Source of the DNA: Dactylosporangium vinaceum | GTDB taxonomy: Bacteria; Actinomycetota; Actinomycetes; Mycobacteriales; Micromonosporaceae | Reading direction: 5' to 3' | Length of the DNA: 64,000 nt | Assembly: GCF_019904175.1 (NCBI RefSeq) | Contig: NZ_CP061913.1 | Location: forward strand, 7,874,001 to 7,938,000 | Part shown: positions 9,002-17,672 of the stretch, piece by piece | Layout of the letters: the number at the start of each line of letters is the position of its first letter | Numbering within the stretch: the stretch's first letter is position 1 | Notes under the pieces: generated by a model | Told to the model about the DNA's origin: nothing | Databases searched by the model: none | The model's input: the letters and a program-made list of their open reading frames with translations, nothing else | Program-made: the position numbers and the translations under genes

Positions 9002-9002
9002 G

Positions 9003-9665
9003 TCAGGCCGTCGACGTGCCGCATTCGGCGCAGAACATCGCACCGGGCTGGGTCGGCGTGCCGCAGTTGCCGCAGAACCGCTTCTGCTGCTGCGGAGCCG
9101 CGGCCAGCGGGGTGCCGCAGTGCTGGCAGAACTTGCCGCCGCCGGTCTCGTTCATGCACGACGGGCAGCGCCCGACGGCCTGGTCGCGGTAGTTGACGTC
9201 ACGGGTCCAGTCGACCTGGTTGATCCGCTCGTGCAGCTGGTTGACCTGGGCGGACGCCTGCATGCCGGCGATCTCCTGGTCGAGGCGGGGCGCACACGAG
9301 GTACACAGGCCGCGCTCGTGGTTCCAGCACACCTGCTGGCACACCCACTGGCCGCAGCGGTGGCACTGCGTGAAGTACACCTGCATCTCTTCGGCCGCTT
9401 TGGCCAGGGCCTTGTCCCGGGTCGAGCCGCGCAGCCCGTCGCGCATCCACTCGGCGTCCCAGCCGAGCTGCGACGCCTTGCTGCCGACCTCACCGCCGAG
9501 CAGGTCGCCGCCCATCTTCAGCAGCTTCCCGCCGAATCCGGTCACGGAGTGCTGGAACGACGAGGAGTACCCGTTGCCGCACCGCATGCAGTTGAACTCG
9601 AACTGGTACCCCTCGCGGGTCGAGTGGTCCGAGTAGTTGTTGGTGAACGGCACCATGCCAGCCAT
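9003..9665 (-). CDS. Multi-zinc-ribbon protein
   Basis: 220 aa containing at least six CxxC knuckles: CMRCGNGY near residue 27, CHRCGQWVCQQVC and CTSCAPR in the middle, then CPSCMNE, FCQHCGTP and the C-terminal pair FCGNCGTP / FCAECGTS. The last two ribbons are the double-ribbon type often attached to regulatory or scaffold proteins. Between ribbon groups lies a helical segment (ASAQVNQLHERINQVDW). No catalytic motif is seen, so it is likely a metal-binding adaptor. The downstream gene follows one base after its stop, implying a functional pair. Confidence 0.75.
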   Translation of the reverse strand: MAGMVPFTNNYSDHSTREGYQFEFNCMRCGNGYSSSFQHSVTGFGGKLLKMGGDLLGGEVGSKASQLGWDAEWMRDGLRGSTRDKALAKAAEEMQVYFTQCHRCGQWVCQQVCWNHERGLCTSCAPRLDQEIAGMQASAQVNQLHERINQVDWTRDVNYRDQAVGRCPSCMNETGGGKFCQHCGTPLAAAPQQQKRFCGNCGTPTQPGAMFCAECGTSTA

Positions 9666-9807
9666 CGGCGACTAACCCCTTGTTCGACTGCAACCAGTGT
9701 TCCTCCTTTTTTGTACCTGTTGCCCGCCGTTCGCATGATCGGCAAGTCGGTCATACGACATCGCCTGATCGGTCGTCCCACCGCCCTGACCTGGCAACCG
9801 TGACGTA

Positions 9808-10626
9808 CTACTGCACGGTTGTGTCAATGTCCTGGAACACCGCACGGTGCCGCCCGGCCCACTCCTGGAACGACCGGGCCGGGCGGCCCAGGACCCGCTC
9901 CACGTCCCGGCTGACCGCCTGCTCCTCCGGCAGCGGCCGGCCGAGGATGGCCAGGGTGCCGTCGACGACGGGCGCGGGCATGAACGCGAGCATCCGCTCC
10001 CGGGCCTCGTCGGGCGTGAGCTCCACCAGTTCGAGCTCGGCACCTATCGCGTCGCCGATCGCCCGGAGCCGCTCCTGCGGAGTGGTCGCCGCGGGCCCGG
10101 TCAGCACGTACGTCTGCCCGTGGTGGTCGTCCAGCAGCGCCGCCGCGGCGACCTCGGCGACGTCGGCGGGATCGACAATCGGCAGTGCGACGTGGGCGTA
10201 CGGCGAGTAGGCCCGCTTCGCCGCCCGAATCGTGTCGGCCCAGGCGAACGCATTGCTCGCGAAACCGCCCGGGCGCAGCACGGTCCAGCGCAGGCCCGAG
10301 CCCTTCACGAGGTCCTCGAGCGCCTTGAGGGGCGCGTGTGACGGCGCGGTGGAGCGGGTCCCGGCGGCCTGGGACGACAGCAGCACGATGTGCTGCAACC
10401 CCGCAGCCTGTACCTCCCTGAGCAGCGCGGCCCCGTCGAAAGCGCCCGGGACCAGCAGAAAGAGCGCGTCGGCGCCCTCCAGCGCCGGCCGCAGGCTCTC
10501 CGGCCGGGCCAGGTCCATCGACCCCGGGCCGCGCCGGGTCACCGGCCGCACCGGCTGCCCCGCCTCATTGAGCGCCCGCACGAGGGGTCGCCCGACATTC
10601 CCTGTCGCACCGGTCACCACGATCAT
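9808..10626 (-). CDS. NmrA/SDR-type NAD(P)-binding protein
   Basis: 272 aa. The start IVVTGATGNVGRPLVRAL is a Rossmann GxxGxxG dinucleotide-binding motif, and the layout (atypical short-chain dehydrogenase, no clear YxxxK, segment LLSSQAAGTRS) fits the NmrA family of NAD(P)H-binding proteins, which act as quinone/NADPH oxidoreductases or redox sensors. It has AAGGAG six bases before the ATG. The gene is divergent from an HxlR regulator with a palindrome between them, the usual arrangement for redox- or aldehyde-responsive HxlR targets. Confidence 0.88.
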   Translation of the reverse strand: MIVVTGATGNVGRPLVRALNEAGQPVRPVTRRGPGSMDLARPESLRPALEGADALFLLVPGAFDGAALLREVQAAGLQHIVLLSSQAAGTRSTAPSHAPLKALEDLVKGSGLRWTVLRPGGFASNAFAWADTIRAAKRAYSPYAHVALPIVDPADVAEVAAAALLDDHHGQTYVLTGPAATTPQERLRAIGDAIGAELELVELTPDEARERMLAFMPAPVVDGTLAILGRPLPEEQAVSRDVERVLGRPARSFQEWAGRHRAVFQDIDTTVQ

Positions 10627-10686
10627 CAGCTGCTCCTTTGCGCGCGTCCTGCGGTTGCGCTGGGAAAGCTAACATCGTGGAAATAG

Positions 10687-10696
10687 TAGGTACCTA
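10687..10696. promoter_or_regulatory. Palindrome between HxlR and NmrA genes, likely operator
   Basis: The perfect 10-bp palindrome TAGGTACCTA lies in the 90-bp divergent intergenic space, about 20 bp before the regulator start. HxlR proteins bind short inverted repeats, often with GTAC at the centre, near divergent promoters. That it is the operator is inference from position and symmetry. Confidence 0.5.
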
Positions 10697-10716
10697 GAGG
10701 AAAGTGGCTATGGATT

Positions 10717-11088
10717 GTGACTGTGCATTCGGATAGCGAAGCCTGCCCGATCACGCCGGTGGTCGACATCGTGTTCAGCCGCTGGACGACGCCGATCCTG
10801 TGGTCGCTGCACAACCACGGCCGCCAGCGCTTCTCGGAGCTGGAGCGGGGTATCGGCGGCATCACCGCGAAGGTGCTCACCCAGCGGCTGCGCCAGCTCG
10901 AACGCGACGGCCTGGTCGCGCGCACCTATACGCCACAGATCCCGCCGCGGGTGGAGTACGAGATCACCGAACTGGGTCGTAGCCTCGGCCCGCTCTTCCA
11001 TCACCTGACCGAGTGGGCCGTGACGAACCTGCCGGCCGTCGGCACGGCCCGGGCGGAGTACGACGGCTCAGGCCGGCCCCGGCCCTGA
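10717..11088 (+). CDS. HxlR family winged-helix transcriptional regulator
   Basis: 123 aa from a GTG. The central FSRWTTPILWSLHNHGRQRFSELERGIGGITAKVLTQRLRQLERDGLV is the HxlR winged helix: recognition helix around the ITAKVLTQRL part, and the wing in RTYTPQIPPRVEYEIT. The conserved Cys of many HxlR redox sensors is present near the N-terminus (SEACPITPVV, Cys9). It probably represses the divergent NAD(P)-binding gene and itself. Its 3' end overlaps the convergent metallo-hydrolase gene by 21 bp. An out-of-frame ATG at 10710 was not used. Confidence 0.9.
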   Translation: MTVHSDSEACPITPVVDIVFSRWTTPILWSLHNHGRQRFSELERGIGGITAKVLTQRLRQLERDGLVARTYTPQIPPRVEYEITELGRSLGPLFHHLTEWAVTNLPAVGTARAEYDGSGRPRP

Positions 11089-11841
11089 CACCGGCAGGTC
11101 GATGCGCAGGCCCGGGCGGGCCACGGCGAGCGGCCCCTTCCAGCCGGCCGACTCGGCCGCGGCGAGGTGGGCAGCGGGATCGCTCCCGGGCCAGAGGTGC
11201 GTGAGCCACAGCGCACCCACGCCGGCCCGGGCGGCCACCGCACCCGCGTCCCGGGCCGAGCTGAGGTTGCCCAGGCGGGCCGCCGGGACCTCGTCGGCGT
11301 ACGTGGCCTCGGCCAGCAGGAGATCGGCGCCCGCGGCCAGGTCGTCGAGCGCCGCGCACGGCCCGCTGTCGCCGGTGTACGTCACGGTCGCCCCGCCCGC
11401 CGTGATGCGCAGCCCGGCGCTGGGCACGAAGTGCGGCAGCCGTGCGGTCCGCACGGTGAACGGCCCGATGCTCAGGGTCGCGCCCGGCTCGAACTCGTGG
11501 AGCACGGAGGCGCCGTCGAGCATCCCGGGCTCGTCGAGGGCCAGCACGGCGTCGAGGGCACCGGGCGGGCAGAACAGGGGCAACGGCGGCGGCTGTACCG
11601 CACCGGCGCCGAGCCGGCGCGCCCGCAGCAGCGGATTCACGTCGGCACAGTGGTCCGGGTGGCCGTGGGTCACCACGACCGCGCCGACCGCCCCGGGGTC
11701 CCAGCCGGCCTGCAGCGCCATCACCGTCGCGTATCCGGGGTCGGCCAGCAGCACGAACCCGTCGTGCTCGAGGACATAACCGGAGCAACCGGCCACTGGT
11801 TCGGGATAGGCGCCGACGCCGCCGATGATCGTGAGCCGCAC
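11068..11841 (-). CDS. Metallo-beta-lactamase-fold hydrolase
   Basis: 257 aa from a GTG giving VRLTIIGGVGAYPEP. The metal ligand motif THGHPDH (HxHxDH) sits near residues 58-64, with later ligands in TYTGDSGPC and the C-terminal LWLTHLWPGSD. The fold and the start (TIIGGVGAYPEPVAGCSGYVLEHDG) resemble RNase Z/arylsulfatase-type MBL proteins. Substrate is unknown; tRNA 3'-processing-like or small-ester hydrolysis are both possible. The upstream open frame lacks family similarity. It overlaps the end of the HxlR gene, so the two transcripts are antisense at their 3' ends. Confidence 0.85.
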   Translation of the reverse strand: MRLTIIGGVGAYPEPVAGCSGYVLEHDGFVLLADPGYATVMALQAGWDPGAVGAVVVTHGHPDHCADVNPLLRARRLGAGAVQPPPLPLFCPPGALDAVLALDEPGMLDGASVLHEFEPGATLSIGPFTVRTARLPHFVPSAGLRITAGGATVTYTGDSGPCAALDDLAAGADLLLAEATYADEVPAARLGNLSSARDAGAVAARAGVGALWLTHLWPGSDPAAHLAAAESAGWKGPLAVARPGLRIDLPVSGPGPA

Positions 11842-11884
11842 GGCGGCAGCGTACTCTGACCGGCCCAGCCGCACACCGTGCAAA

Positions 11885-11918
11885 GGCCCACCCGGCACCG
11901 TGCGGTGCCGGGTGGGCC
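11885..11918 (-). terminator. Rho-independent terminator of the small membrane protein gene
   Basis: A perfect 15-bp stem (GGCCCACCCGGCACC and its complement) with a 4-base loop. On the minus strand it is followed by TTTG. It lies 13 bases beyond the stop of the 48-aa membrane protein gene and upstream of the metallo-hydrolase. Confidence 0.8.
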
Positions 11919-11931
11919 TCGACAGGCGGTG

Positions 11932-12078
11932 CTACGCGGTGATGACCGGCCACGCATAGGCCAGCAGCGCGAACGCCGCGGCGGCCAGAGCGAGATTGAA
12001 GCCACGCACCGGAACGGGCAGCGCGGCGACGACGAGCAGGATAATGGCGATCAGGTAGAGCACGGCCTGTGCCGACAT
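11932..12078 (-). CDS. Small membrane protein, 48 aa
   Basis: The ATG at 12078 has a strong GGAGG six bases upstream, and a strong terminator follows the gene, so this is a self-standing transcription unit. The product is almost entirely hydrophobic: one segment at ~5-20 (AVLYLIAIILLVVAAL) and a second at ~27-45 (FNLALAAAAFALLAYA), joined by PVPVRG, a helical hairpin. Such tiny two-helix proteins are common conserved hypotheticals in actinobacteria. Function is unknown. Confidence 0.75.
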   Translation of the reverse strand: MSAQAVLYLIAIILLVVAALPVPVRGFNLALAAAAFALLAYAWPVITA

Positions 12079-12159
12079 ATGAGCCTCCGGGAAGGGGTTC
12101 GGACTGGTCGATCCATACCCGCGGCACCGTCCACAGTAAACACTCAAGGGAGCGCACCC

Positions 12160-13191
12160 ATGCCCGCAGCCGGTCAGCCCTTGCGCAAGCTGGGCTTTCT
12201 CACCATCGGACTGTTCGACCCGGCCGAGCCCGCGGCCGGTCACGAGGCCACCCTCGAGGTCATCGCGCTCGGCGAGCGGCTCGGGTTCGACAGCGCCTGG
12301 ATGCGCCACCGGCACCTGCAGCACGGGATCAGCTCCCCGCTCACGCTGCTCGCCGCCGCCTCCCAGCGCACGTCGCGGATCGAGCTGGGCACCGCCGTCA
12401 CGCCGCTGGGCTGGGAGAATCCGCTGCGGCTGGCCGAGGACCTGGCCACCGTCGACCTCCTGTCGGGCGGCCGGCTCAACCCCGGCCTCAGCGTCGGGCC
12501 GCCGATGCACTACGAACGCGTGCGCGACGCGCTGTATCCGGACACCGCGGACGCCGAGGACTTCACGTACGCCCGGCTCGAGCGCCTCCTGGACCTCGTC
12601 GCCGGGAAGCCGGCGAGTGACTTCTCCGGCACCGAGGGTTTCGAGGTGTTCTCCAGCCGCGTCGAGCCGCACTCAGCGGGGCTGCGCGCCCGGATGTGGT
12701 ACGGCGGCGGCAGTCTCCGCTCGGCCCAGTGGGCCGGCGAGCACGGCATGAACTTCCTGACGAGCAGCGTGGTGAAGGCCGAGGACCCGGACGATCCGGC
12801 CCCCGACTTCGCGGCGATCCAGCTCGCTCACGTGCGGGCGTTCCGGGCCGCGCACCCCGACGGGGACCGGGCCCGGGTCTCGCAGGGCCTGGTCGTCATC
12901 CCCACCGACTCGGCCACGGCGGCCCAGCGCGAGAAGTACGCCGAGTACGTCGCCAAGCGCACGCCCCGCACCGCCACCCCGCAGGGCCCGGCCCGCATGA
13001 TGTTCGCCCGCGACCTGGTCGGCCCGGCCGAGCAGATCGCCGCCGAACTGCACGCCCACGCCGCGTTCCGGGAGATCGACGAGGTGGCCTTCGCCCTGCC
13101 GTTCACGTTCGAGCACGAGGACTACGTGCAGATCCTCACCGACATCGCCGGGAAGCTGGGCCCCGCCCTCGGCTGGCGGCCGGCCGGCTGA
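12160..13191 (+). CDS. LLM class flavin-dependent oxidoreductase
   Basis: 343 aa, ATG preceded by AAGGGAG. It is a luciferase-like TIM-barrel flavoprotein: LGFLTIGLFDP at the N-terminus, LGERLGFDSAWMRHRH, the IELGTAV strand, and DLLSGGRLNPGLSVG, which is the usual LSGGR signature of the family. Members oxidise varied substrates with reduced FMN or F420. The absence of a flavin reductase nearby leaves the cofactor open. It starts 81 bp from the divergent small membrane protein. Confidence 0.88.
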   Translation: MPAAGQPLRKLGFLTIGLFDPAEPAAGHEATLEVIALGERLGFDSAWMRHRHLQHGISSPLTLLAAASQRTSRIELGTAVTPLGWENPLRLAEDLATVDLLSGGRLNPGLSVGPPMHYERVRDALYPDTADAEDFTYARLERLLDLVAGKPASDFSGTEGFEVFSSRVEPHSAGLRARMWYGGGSLRSAQWAGEHGMNFLTSSVVKAEDPDDPAPDFAAIQLAHVRAFRAAHPDGDRARVSQGLVVIPTDSATAAQREKYAEYVAKRTPRTATPQGPARMMFARDLVGPAEQIAAELHAHAAFREIDEVAFALPFTFEHEDYVQILTDIAGKLGPALGWRPAG

Positions 13192-13292
13192 GCACCTTGC
13201 CGGAAGTCCTGTCCGCCGGGCCGACTCAGACGGCCCAACTCGGACGGCCGGGCCATCGCCTGCTTCCGGTGACGGCCCGCGTTGCCTGTCGG

Positions 13293-15227
13293 TCAGGACG
13301 TGACCTTGTAGACCCAGACGTCGACCACGTGCTTGCCCGGGCCGAAGAGCTGATCGGCGGTCTGGCGCACGGCCTCGCTGTTGCCGTGCTGGTCGGGCAG
13401 GACCAGGTAGTCGGCCTTCCAGTACGCCAGGTCCAGCTTCGCCATGGCCTTCTGGTCCGGGGTGATCACGGGGACCGTGCCGTCGGTGGCGGCGGAGTTC
13501 ATCAGCTGCATGGTCGGGCGGGTCGGGGCGTTGAAGATGGCCACCTTCTCCGGGTCGTCCGGGTTGGGGACGAGGAAGTAGCCACCGGCGATCTTGAAGT
13601 CCAGGCCCGCCGCGGTGGACCAGCGCATGGCGTCCAGGCCCTCGAACCAGCCCAGCGGGATGGCCACGACCGTCGAGTTCTCCGGGATCTCGGCGCGCCA
13701 GGCATTGGTACTGAAGAACGCCGGGATCGGGGCGCGGGGCGAGGCCGGTTGCGGGGTCGGGATGAGGGGTACCAGGGCGATGGCCAGCGCCGCGGCCCAC
13801 AGCCAGCGGGCGACAGGCGTGGTCTCCTCGGCCTGCGGGCGGACGTCGGTTTTGACGCCCACCGCGCCTTCCGACGTTTCCGGCAACGCGGACTCATCGG
13901 CGACGAGCGTGCCGCCGCCACCCCCACCACTACCGCCACCGACCCCGCCCGCGTCCCCACCGAGAGGACCGTCAGCCGCGTCGTCGGCGTCCGGGCCGGC
14001 CGGGACCGGCTCGGCCGAGGTGGCCGGCAGGCCGACGATGAAGCGGTCGACGACCATCGCCAGGATGACGCCGAGCAGCGGTGCGATCGCGACCCCCATG
14101 CGGGTGGGGACGACCGAGTCGAACAGCGGCAGTTCGTGGACCCAGTTCCACGGGCCGTGCCAGCCGGTCTCCTCGCCCTTGTACTTGATCACCGTCCCCA
14201 GCGAGAGCAGCGAGAACACGAGTGCCGTGATGAACAGCGCGCGCGCCGCCCGCTGGCGCCAGAGGGCGACCGTCCCGGCCAGCAGCAGGCCCAGCAGCGG
14301 CCAGCCGAAGAAGGTGTTCTCCTCGGTCGGCCCGCCCATCTTGTCGATCACCGACAGATCGTCGGGCGCCATGATGGAGCGGCGGCTGAACTCCTTGAAC
14401 GAGGCCAGGTCCGTGCTGAAACCGTGCACGAAGTCGGGCAGGCCGCGGTACGCCTGCGGGCCGAAGAACTGGTGGTACAGCGGATAGGCCAGAAGCACAC
14501 CGGCCGCGGCCGCGCCGATCAGGATCGCGGGCAGCGCGGCGCGCACGGACGGCAGATACTCGCGCGGGTGCAGGTACGCCAGCAGGAAGATCAGCAGCGC
14601 CACCGCCGTGAGGAACAGGACCTCCTCGTTGATGAAGCACTGGTAGAGCACCACGGCGCCCAGGACCAGGCCCCGGCGCACCGCCGAGCCCGGCTCGCGC
14701 AGGCGCAGGATGTTCCAGACGATGAACGGGATCAGGAACTGCCCGGCGATGTTCGGGTGCGCCGTGCTCTGCGAGATCATCGACGGGGCGAATCCGCAGA
14801 AGAGTCCACCGATGTACGCGGCGGCCCGCGATCTGACAACATGGCGGGAAAGAATGAAATACCACGCGATCGCGGTGCCGGCGAGAGCGATGGTGTCCAT
14901 GAGCACCAAAGTGACGCCGGCGCCGAACAGTAACGTGATCGGCGCGAACGGTAGCGCAAGTCCGAGAACGGAAGTGTTCGCCATGAGATTGACGCCGTCC
15001 GGCGCATTTAGTTGATCGGTGAAGAACGGGTTGTCACCGTGAGTGAAGAGGCGTGCCGCATGCGTCAGCACCCACTCGAAGAAGATCTGATCCTGCGCGT
15101 TGTCGGCGAACATCCGACCCTGTGGATCGGCCCACAGGTGCTGGAGTACCAGCACCGAGCACACGACATAACTGAGCAGCGCGGCCGCCGCGGCCCGGAC
15201 CTCGCGGGTCTTCTCCCCGAATTTCAC
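13293..15227 (-). CDS. Large polytopic membrane protein, glycosyltransferase-like
   Basis: 644 aa from a GTG at 15227 (VTVKFGEKTREVRAAAA). About ten membrane segments occur in the first ~430 residues. The first external loop, containing DNAQDQIFFEWVLTHAARLF, resembles GT-C type glycosyltransferases, whose acidic catalytic residue lies there. A long Gly/Asp-rich cytoplasmic insertion (GGDAGGVGGGSGGGGGG) precedes another membrane helix and a globular C-terminal domain of ~170 residues. The best guess is a lipid-linked-sugar glycosyltransferase or surface-polymer enzyme. It is divergent from a methyltransferase gene. Confidence 0.7.
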   Translation of the reverse strand: MKFGEKTREVRAAAAALLSYVVCSVLVLQHLWADPQGRMFADNAQDQIFFEWVLTHAARLFTHGDNPFFTDQLNAPDGVNLMANTSVLGLALPFAPITLLFGAGVTLVLMDTIALAGTAIAWYFILSRHVVRSRAAAYIGGLFCGFAPSMISQSTAHPNIAGQFLIPFIVWNILRLREPGSAVRRGLVLGAVVLYQCFINEEVLFLTAVALLIFLLAYLHPREYLPSVRAALPAILIGAAAAGVLLAYPLYHQFFGPQAYRGLPDFVHGFSTDLASFKEFSRRSIMAPDDLSVIDKMGGPTEENTFFGWPLLGLLLAGTVALWRQRAARALFITALVFSLLSLGTVIKYKGEETGWHGPWNWVHELPLFDSVVPTRMGVAIAPLLGVILAMVVDRFIVGLPATSAEPVPAGPDADDAADGPLGGDAGGVGGGSGGGGGGTLVADESALPETSEGAVGVKTDVRPQAEETTPVARWLWAAALAIALVPLIPTPQPASPRAPIPAFFSTNAWRAEIPENSTVVAIPLGWFEGLDAMRWSTAAGLDFKIAGGYFLVPNPDDPEKVAIFNAPTRPTMQLMNSAATDGTVPVITPDQKAMAKLDLAYWKADYLVLPDQHGNSEAVRQTADQLFGPGKHVVDVWVYKVTS

Positions 15228-15342
15228 GGTGACACCATAGTTGCCGTCCGAAGTGCGCCGCAGGGGCTGGCGGGGGACTATCAACGCCGATACACTACGC
15301 CAGTTCTGCCAGACATGATCAGTATTCACGTAGGGGTGCAGA

Positions 15343-16071
15343 GTGCCGAATCCGGACGCGGCAATCCTCGGAGACCAGGCCATCCAGTCGGAGGTGCTCG
15401 AGGGCCTGGCGATGGCGGTGAACCATCGCAAATGGTTCGTGGCGTTCGCGACGCCCTACCTCGGTGACCATCCGATCGAGGTCTCCGCGGGTCTCGGCGA
15501 CTACGCCGCGGAGTGGCTCCAGCACACCGAGAAGATGTCGCTGACCGAGGCGGACTCGGGCCGGATCGTCGCGCTCAAGGAGCGCTTCTCCGACCACCCC
15601 GGCGTTTCCGTCCGCGAGCTGCTCCTGCCGAGCGAGGTCAACGGCGACCACAGCGCCGCGATCTCGTACAACGTGCTCGAGCACATCGACGACGACATCG
15701 GCGGCCTGCGCACGATGAAGTCGCTGGTCCGCCCGGGCGGCTACATCATCAACGTGGTGCCGGCCTTCCCGTTCGCCATGGGCCCGGCCGACATCGCCAC
15801 CGGCCACGTGCGCCGCTACACCAAGAAGACGATGCGCGCGGCCATGAACGCGGCCGACATCGAGATCGTCAAGCTGCACTACGCCAACTCGCTCGGCCTC
15901 ATCGGGTACTACGTGTCGACCTGCCTCCTCAAGCAGATGCCCGGCCCCGGCCCGATCGTCAAGTTCTACGACAGCACGGTCGCCCCGATGACCCGGCTCA
16001 TGGAGAAGGCGTTCAACCCGCCCTTCGGCCAGTCGGTGATCGCGATCGGCCGCCGCCCGCTCAACGGCTGA
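15343..16071 (+). CDS. Class I SAM-dependent methyltransferase
   Basis: 242 aa from a GTG. VSAGLGDYAAEWL is the SAM-binding motif I and ISYNVLEHIDDD the usual motif II/acidic region; LVRPGGYIINVVPA is the post-I strand. The second half contains HVRRYTKKTMRAAMNAAD, common in methyltransferases acting near lipid or glycan pathways. It is divergent from the GT-like membrane protein and may serve the same pathway (inference). A strong terminator follows the stop. Confidence 0.85.
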   Translation: MPNPDAAILGDQAIQSEVLEGLAMAVNHRKWFVAFATPYLGDHPIEVSAGLGDYAAEWLQHTEKMSLTEADSGRIVALKERFSDHPGVSVRELLLPSEVNGDHSAAISYNVLEHIDDDIGGLRTMKSLVRPGGYIINVVPAFPFAMGPADIATGHVRRYTKKTMRAAMNAADIEIVKLHYANSLGLIGYYVSTCLLKQMPGPGPIVKFYDSTVAPMTRLMEKAFNPPFGQSVIAIGRRPLNG

Positions 16072-16087
16072 CACCAGCAAACTTCCG

Positions 16088-16117
16088 CGCCCCAGGGGTC
16101 ATTCCCTGGGGCGTTTT
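16088..16117 (+). terminator. Rho-independent terminator after the methyltransferase gene
   Basis: A perfect 10-bp stem CGCCCCAGGG / CCCTGGGGCG with a 6-base loop, followed directly by TTTT. It lies 16 bases past the stop codon. Confidence 0.9.
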
Positions 16118-16781
16118 GCTGTCTCGAGGGCGTACCGCCAAGCGCCAACTTCCACAATTGTCACTCGACTGTCATACCGCCCCCGCCGTCCCGCGATATC
16201 ACGAAATGTCCGACGTCCCCGCCGCCCGGGCCGCTCTTGCACCAGCCATCAACCAACTCGCGCCCCGACCACCCTGTCGCCGCGGGCGCAAAATTCAAGC
16301 CGAACGGCCAGGAAAACACCATCTGAAGCGCGTACATTTCACGCGACCTTCGTCCCATCTTCCGGACCCTCCGGCGCCAAGCGCAGCGTCAGCCCCTGCC
16401 GCAGCCGCACAGGACCACCTGGTCCACCCGTGCCGCACGCACGGCCAGGCATGCTCGCGTGGTCACTGGACCAGCCGAAGCACACCCGCCCGTACGCCGA
16501 TCCGGCACCCCATCACCGCCCTGCCCACCCAGGCTGCCGTAGACGGAGCGCCGTCACGCTCGCGGCCAACGAGGACACCACCTCGTCGCTCACACAGGCA
16601 GACGACCAACTCCCGGACGCCCACACACCGGCGTCCCCCGGCACGCCCTACGCCGGATCGCCCATATCCGGGCCGCTAACCGCCACAAGGCACAGCCCCG
16701 CGCACGAGTCCATCCCGAGTAGGACACAGCCAAATCCGTGCGCAGTCACAGCACGGACACTTCCCCGTGCACGAGCACGAA

Positions 16782-16905
16782 GCACAGGAACGAGCACGGG
16801 ACACGGGCCACGCGGCACGGGGGCACGAGCACGGAGCACAGGAACGAGCACGGGACACGGGCCACGCGGCACGGGGGCACGAGCACGGAGCACAGGAACG
16901 AGCGC
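16782..16905. repeat. 54-bp tandem repeat, about 2.3 copies
   Basis: Units start at 16782, 16836 and 16890 with GCACAGGAACGAGCACGGGA; the third is incomplete and diverges after ~15 bases. The unit itself is made of smaller GAGCACGG/GGGACACGG words. The period is a multiple of three, so every frame stays open and gives misleading low-complexity open frames. The copies are contiguous with no spacers. Confidence 0.85.
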
Positions 16906-17271
16906 GGGACACGGATACGGAGCAAAGAAACGAGCACGGAGCACGGGACACGCGGCACGGGGAACGCGGAACGCGCACGGGCACGGACACGGAGCACGGG
17001 CACAGGCACGCGGCACGGAGCGCGGGCACGCGGCACCGGGCACGATCGCGGAGCACGGGCATGGAGACGGGCAGAGGCACGGACGCAACCCAGTGCGACA
17101 CGGATACGGGCGCGGCACGCCGCGAATCAGCGGAAACGAACCCAGCAAGGTCTCTCCGCCACCCCACCGCCCGACCCTTCTGGCCGCCGCTGGTGGACCT
17201 GCGGCGGGCAGTGCGTTGGCGCGAGGCTGTGAGCGGCAGGCGCTGCGGCTTGGGCGCCGGCTGCAGACGCG

Positions 17272-17500
17272 GCATTGATGGCGGGCCTGCACGGCTACGG
17301 GTCGGCGCGCGCCTGTGGGCGACGGGCCACGGGTCGCGTCGGCTGTAAATGCGGCATGGACGGTGGCCCCGCACGGCTACTGATCGACGCGCGATCATCC
17401 GCAAGCATGGGGCTGCGAATGGCATGCGCTGCGAGTGCGCCATGGATAGTGGGCCGCACGGGTTACGGGGCGGTGCGCGGATTGCGGGGCGGCGCAACGG
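17272..17500. repeat. Degenerate ~85-bp repeats, three units
   Basis: Related blocks begin near 17272 (GGCATTGATGGCGGGCCTGC), 17353 (GGCATGGACGGTGGCCCCGC) and 17439 (GCGCCATGGATAGTGGGCCG), each followed by ACGGSTACKG-like text. Spacing of 81 and ~86 bp and partial identity point to an old tandem array in decay. Confidence 0.5.
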
Positions 17501-17566
17501 TTGCGGGGCAGTGCACGCCGCGGCGGCGGAGGTTGTGGGTTGGCGTGCGCTGTGGTCGACGGAGCC

Positions 17567-17672
17567 GCGGATTGGCTTGGGTATGGGTGACGGCCGCGCG
17601 GATTGGCTTGAGGCGTGGGCGACGAAGCGCGGATTGGCTTGAGGCGGGGCGACAAAGCGCGAATTGGCATGG
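17567..17672. repeat. ~31-bp tandem repeats, four units
   Basis: The core GCGGATTGGCTTG occurs at 17567, 17598 and 17629, and a variant GCGAATTGGCATG at 17659. The last units share GGCGACRAAGCGC between cores. It ends about 45 bp from the ligA stop codon. Confidence 0.75.

Noticed and set aside
16782..16905. Possible CRISPR-like array of 54-bp units
   Set aside because: Copies are contiguous with no unique spacers, number only about 2.3, and have no cas genes nearby; it is a tandem repeat.
16738..17232. Long open frames with His/Arg/Thr-rich text on both strands over the repeats
   Set aside because: They arise because the repeat period is a multiple of three and the sequence lacks A/T for stops. 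There is no ribosome site, codon bias or fold.
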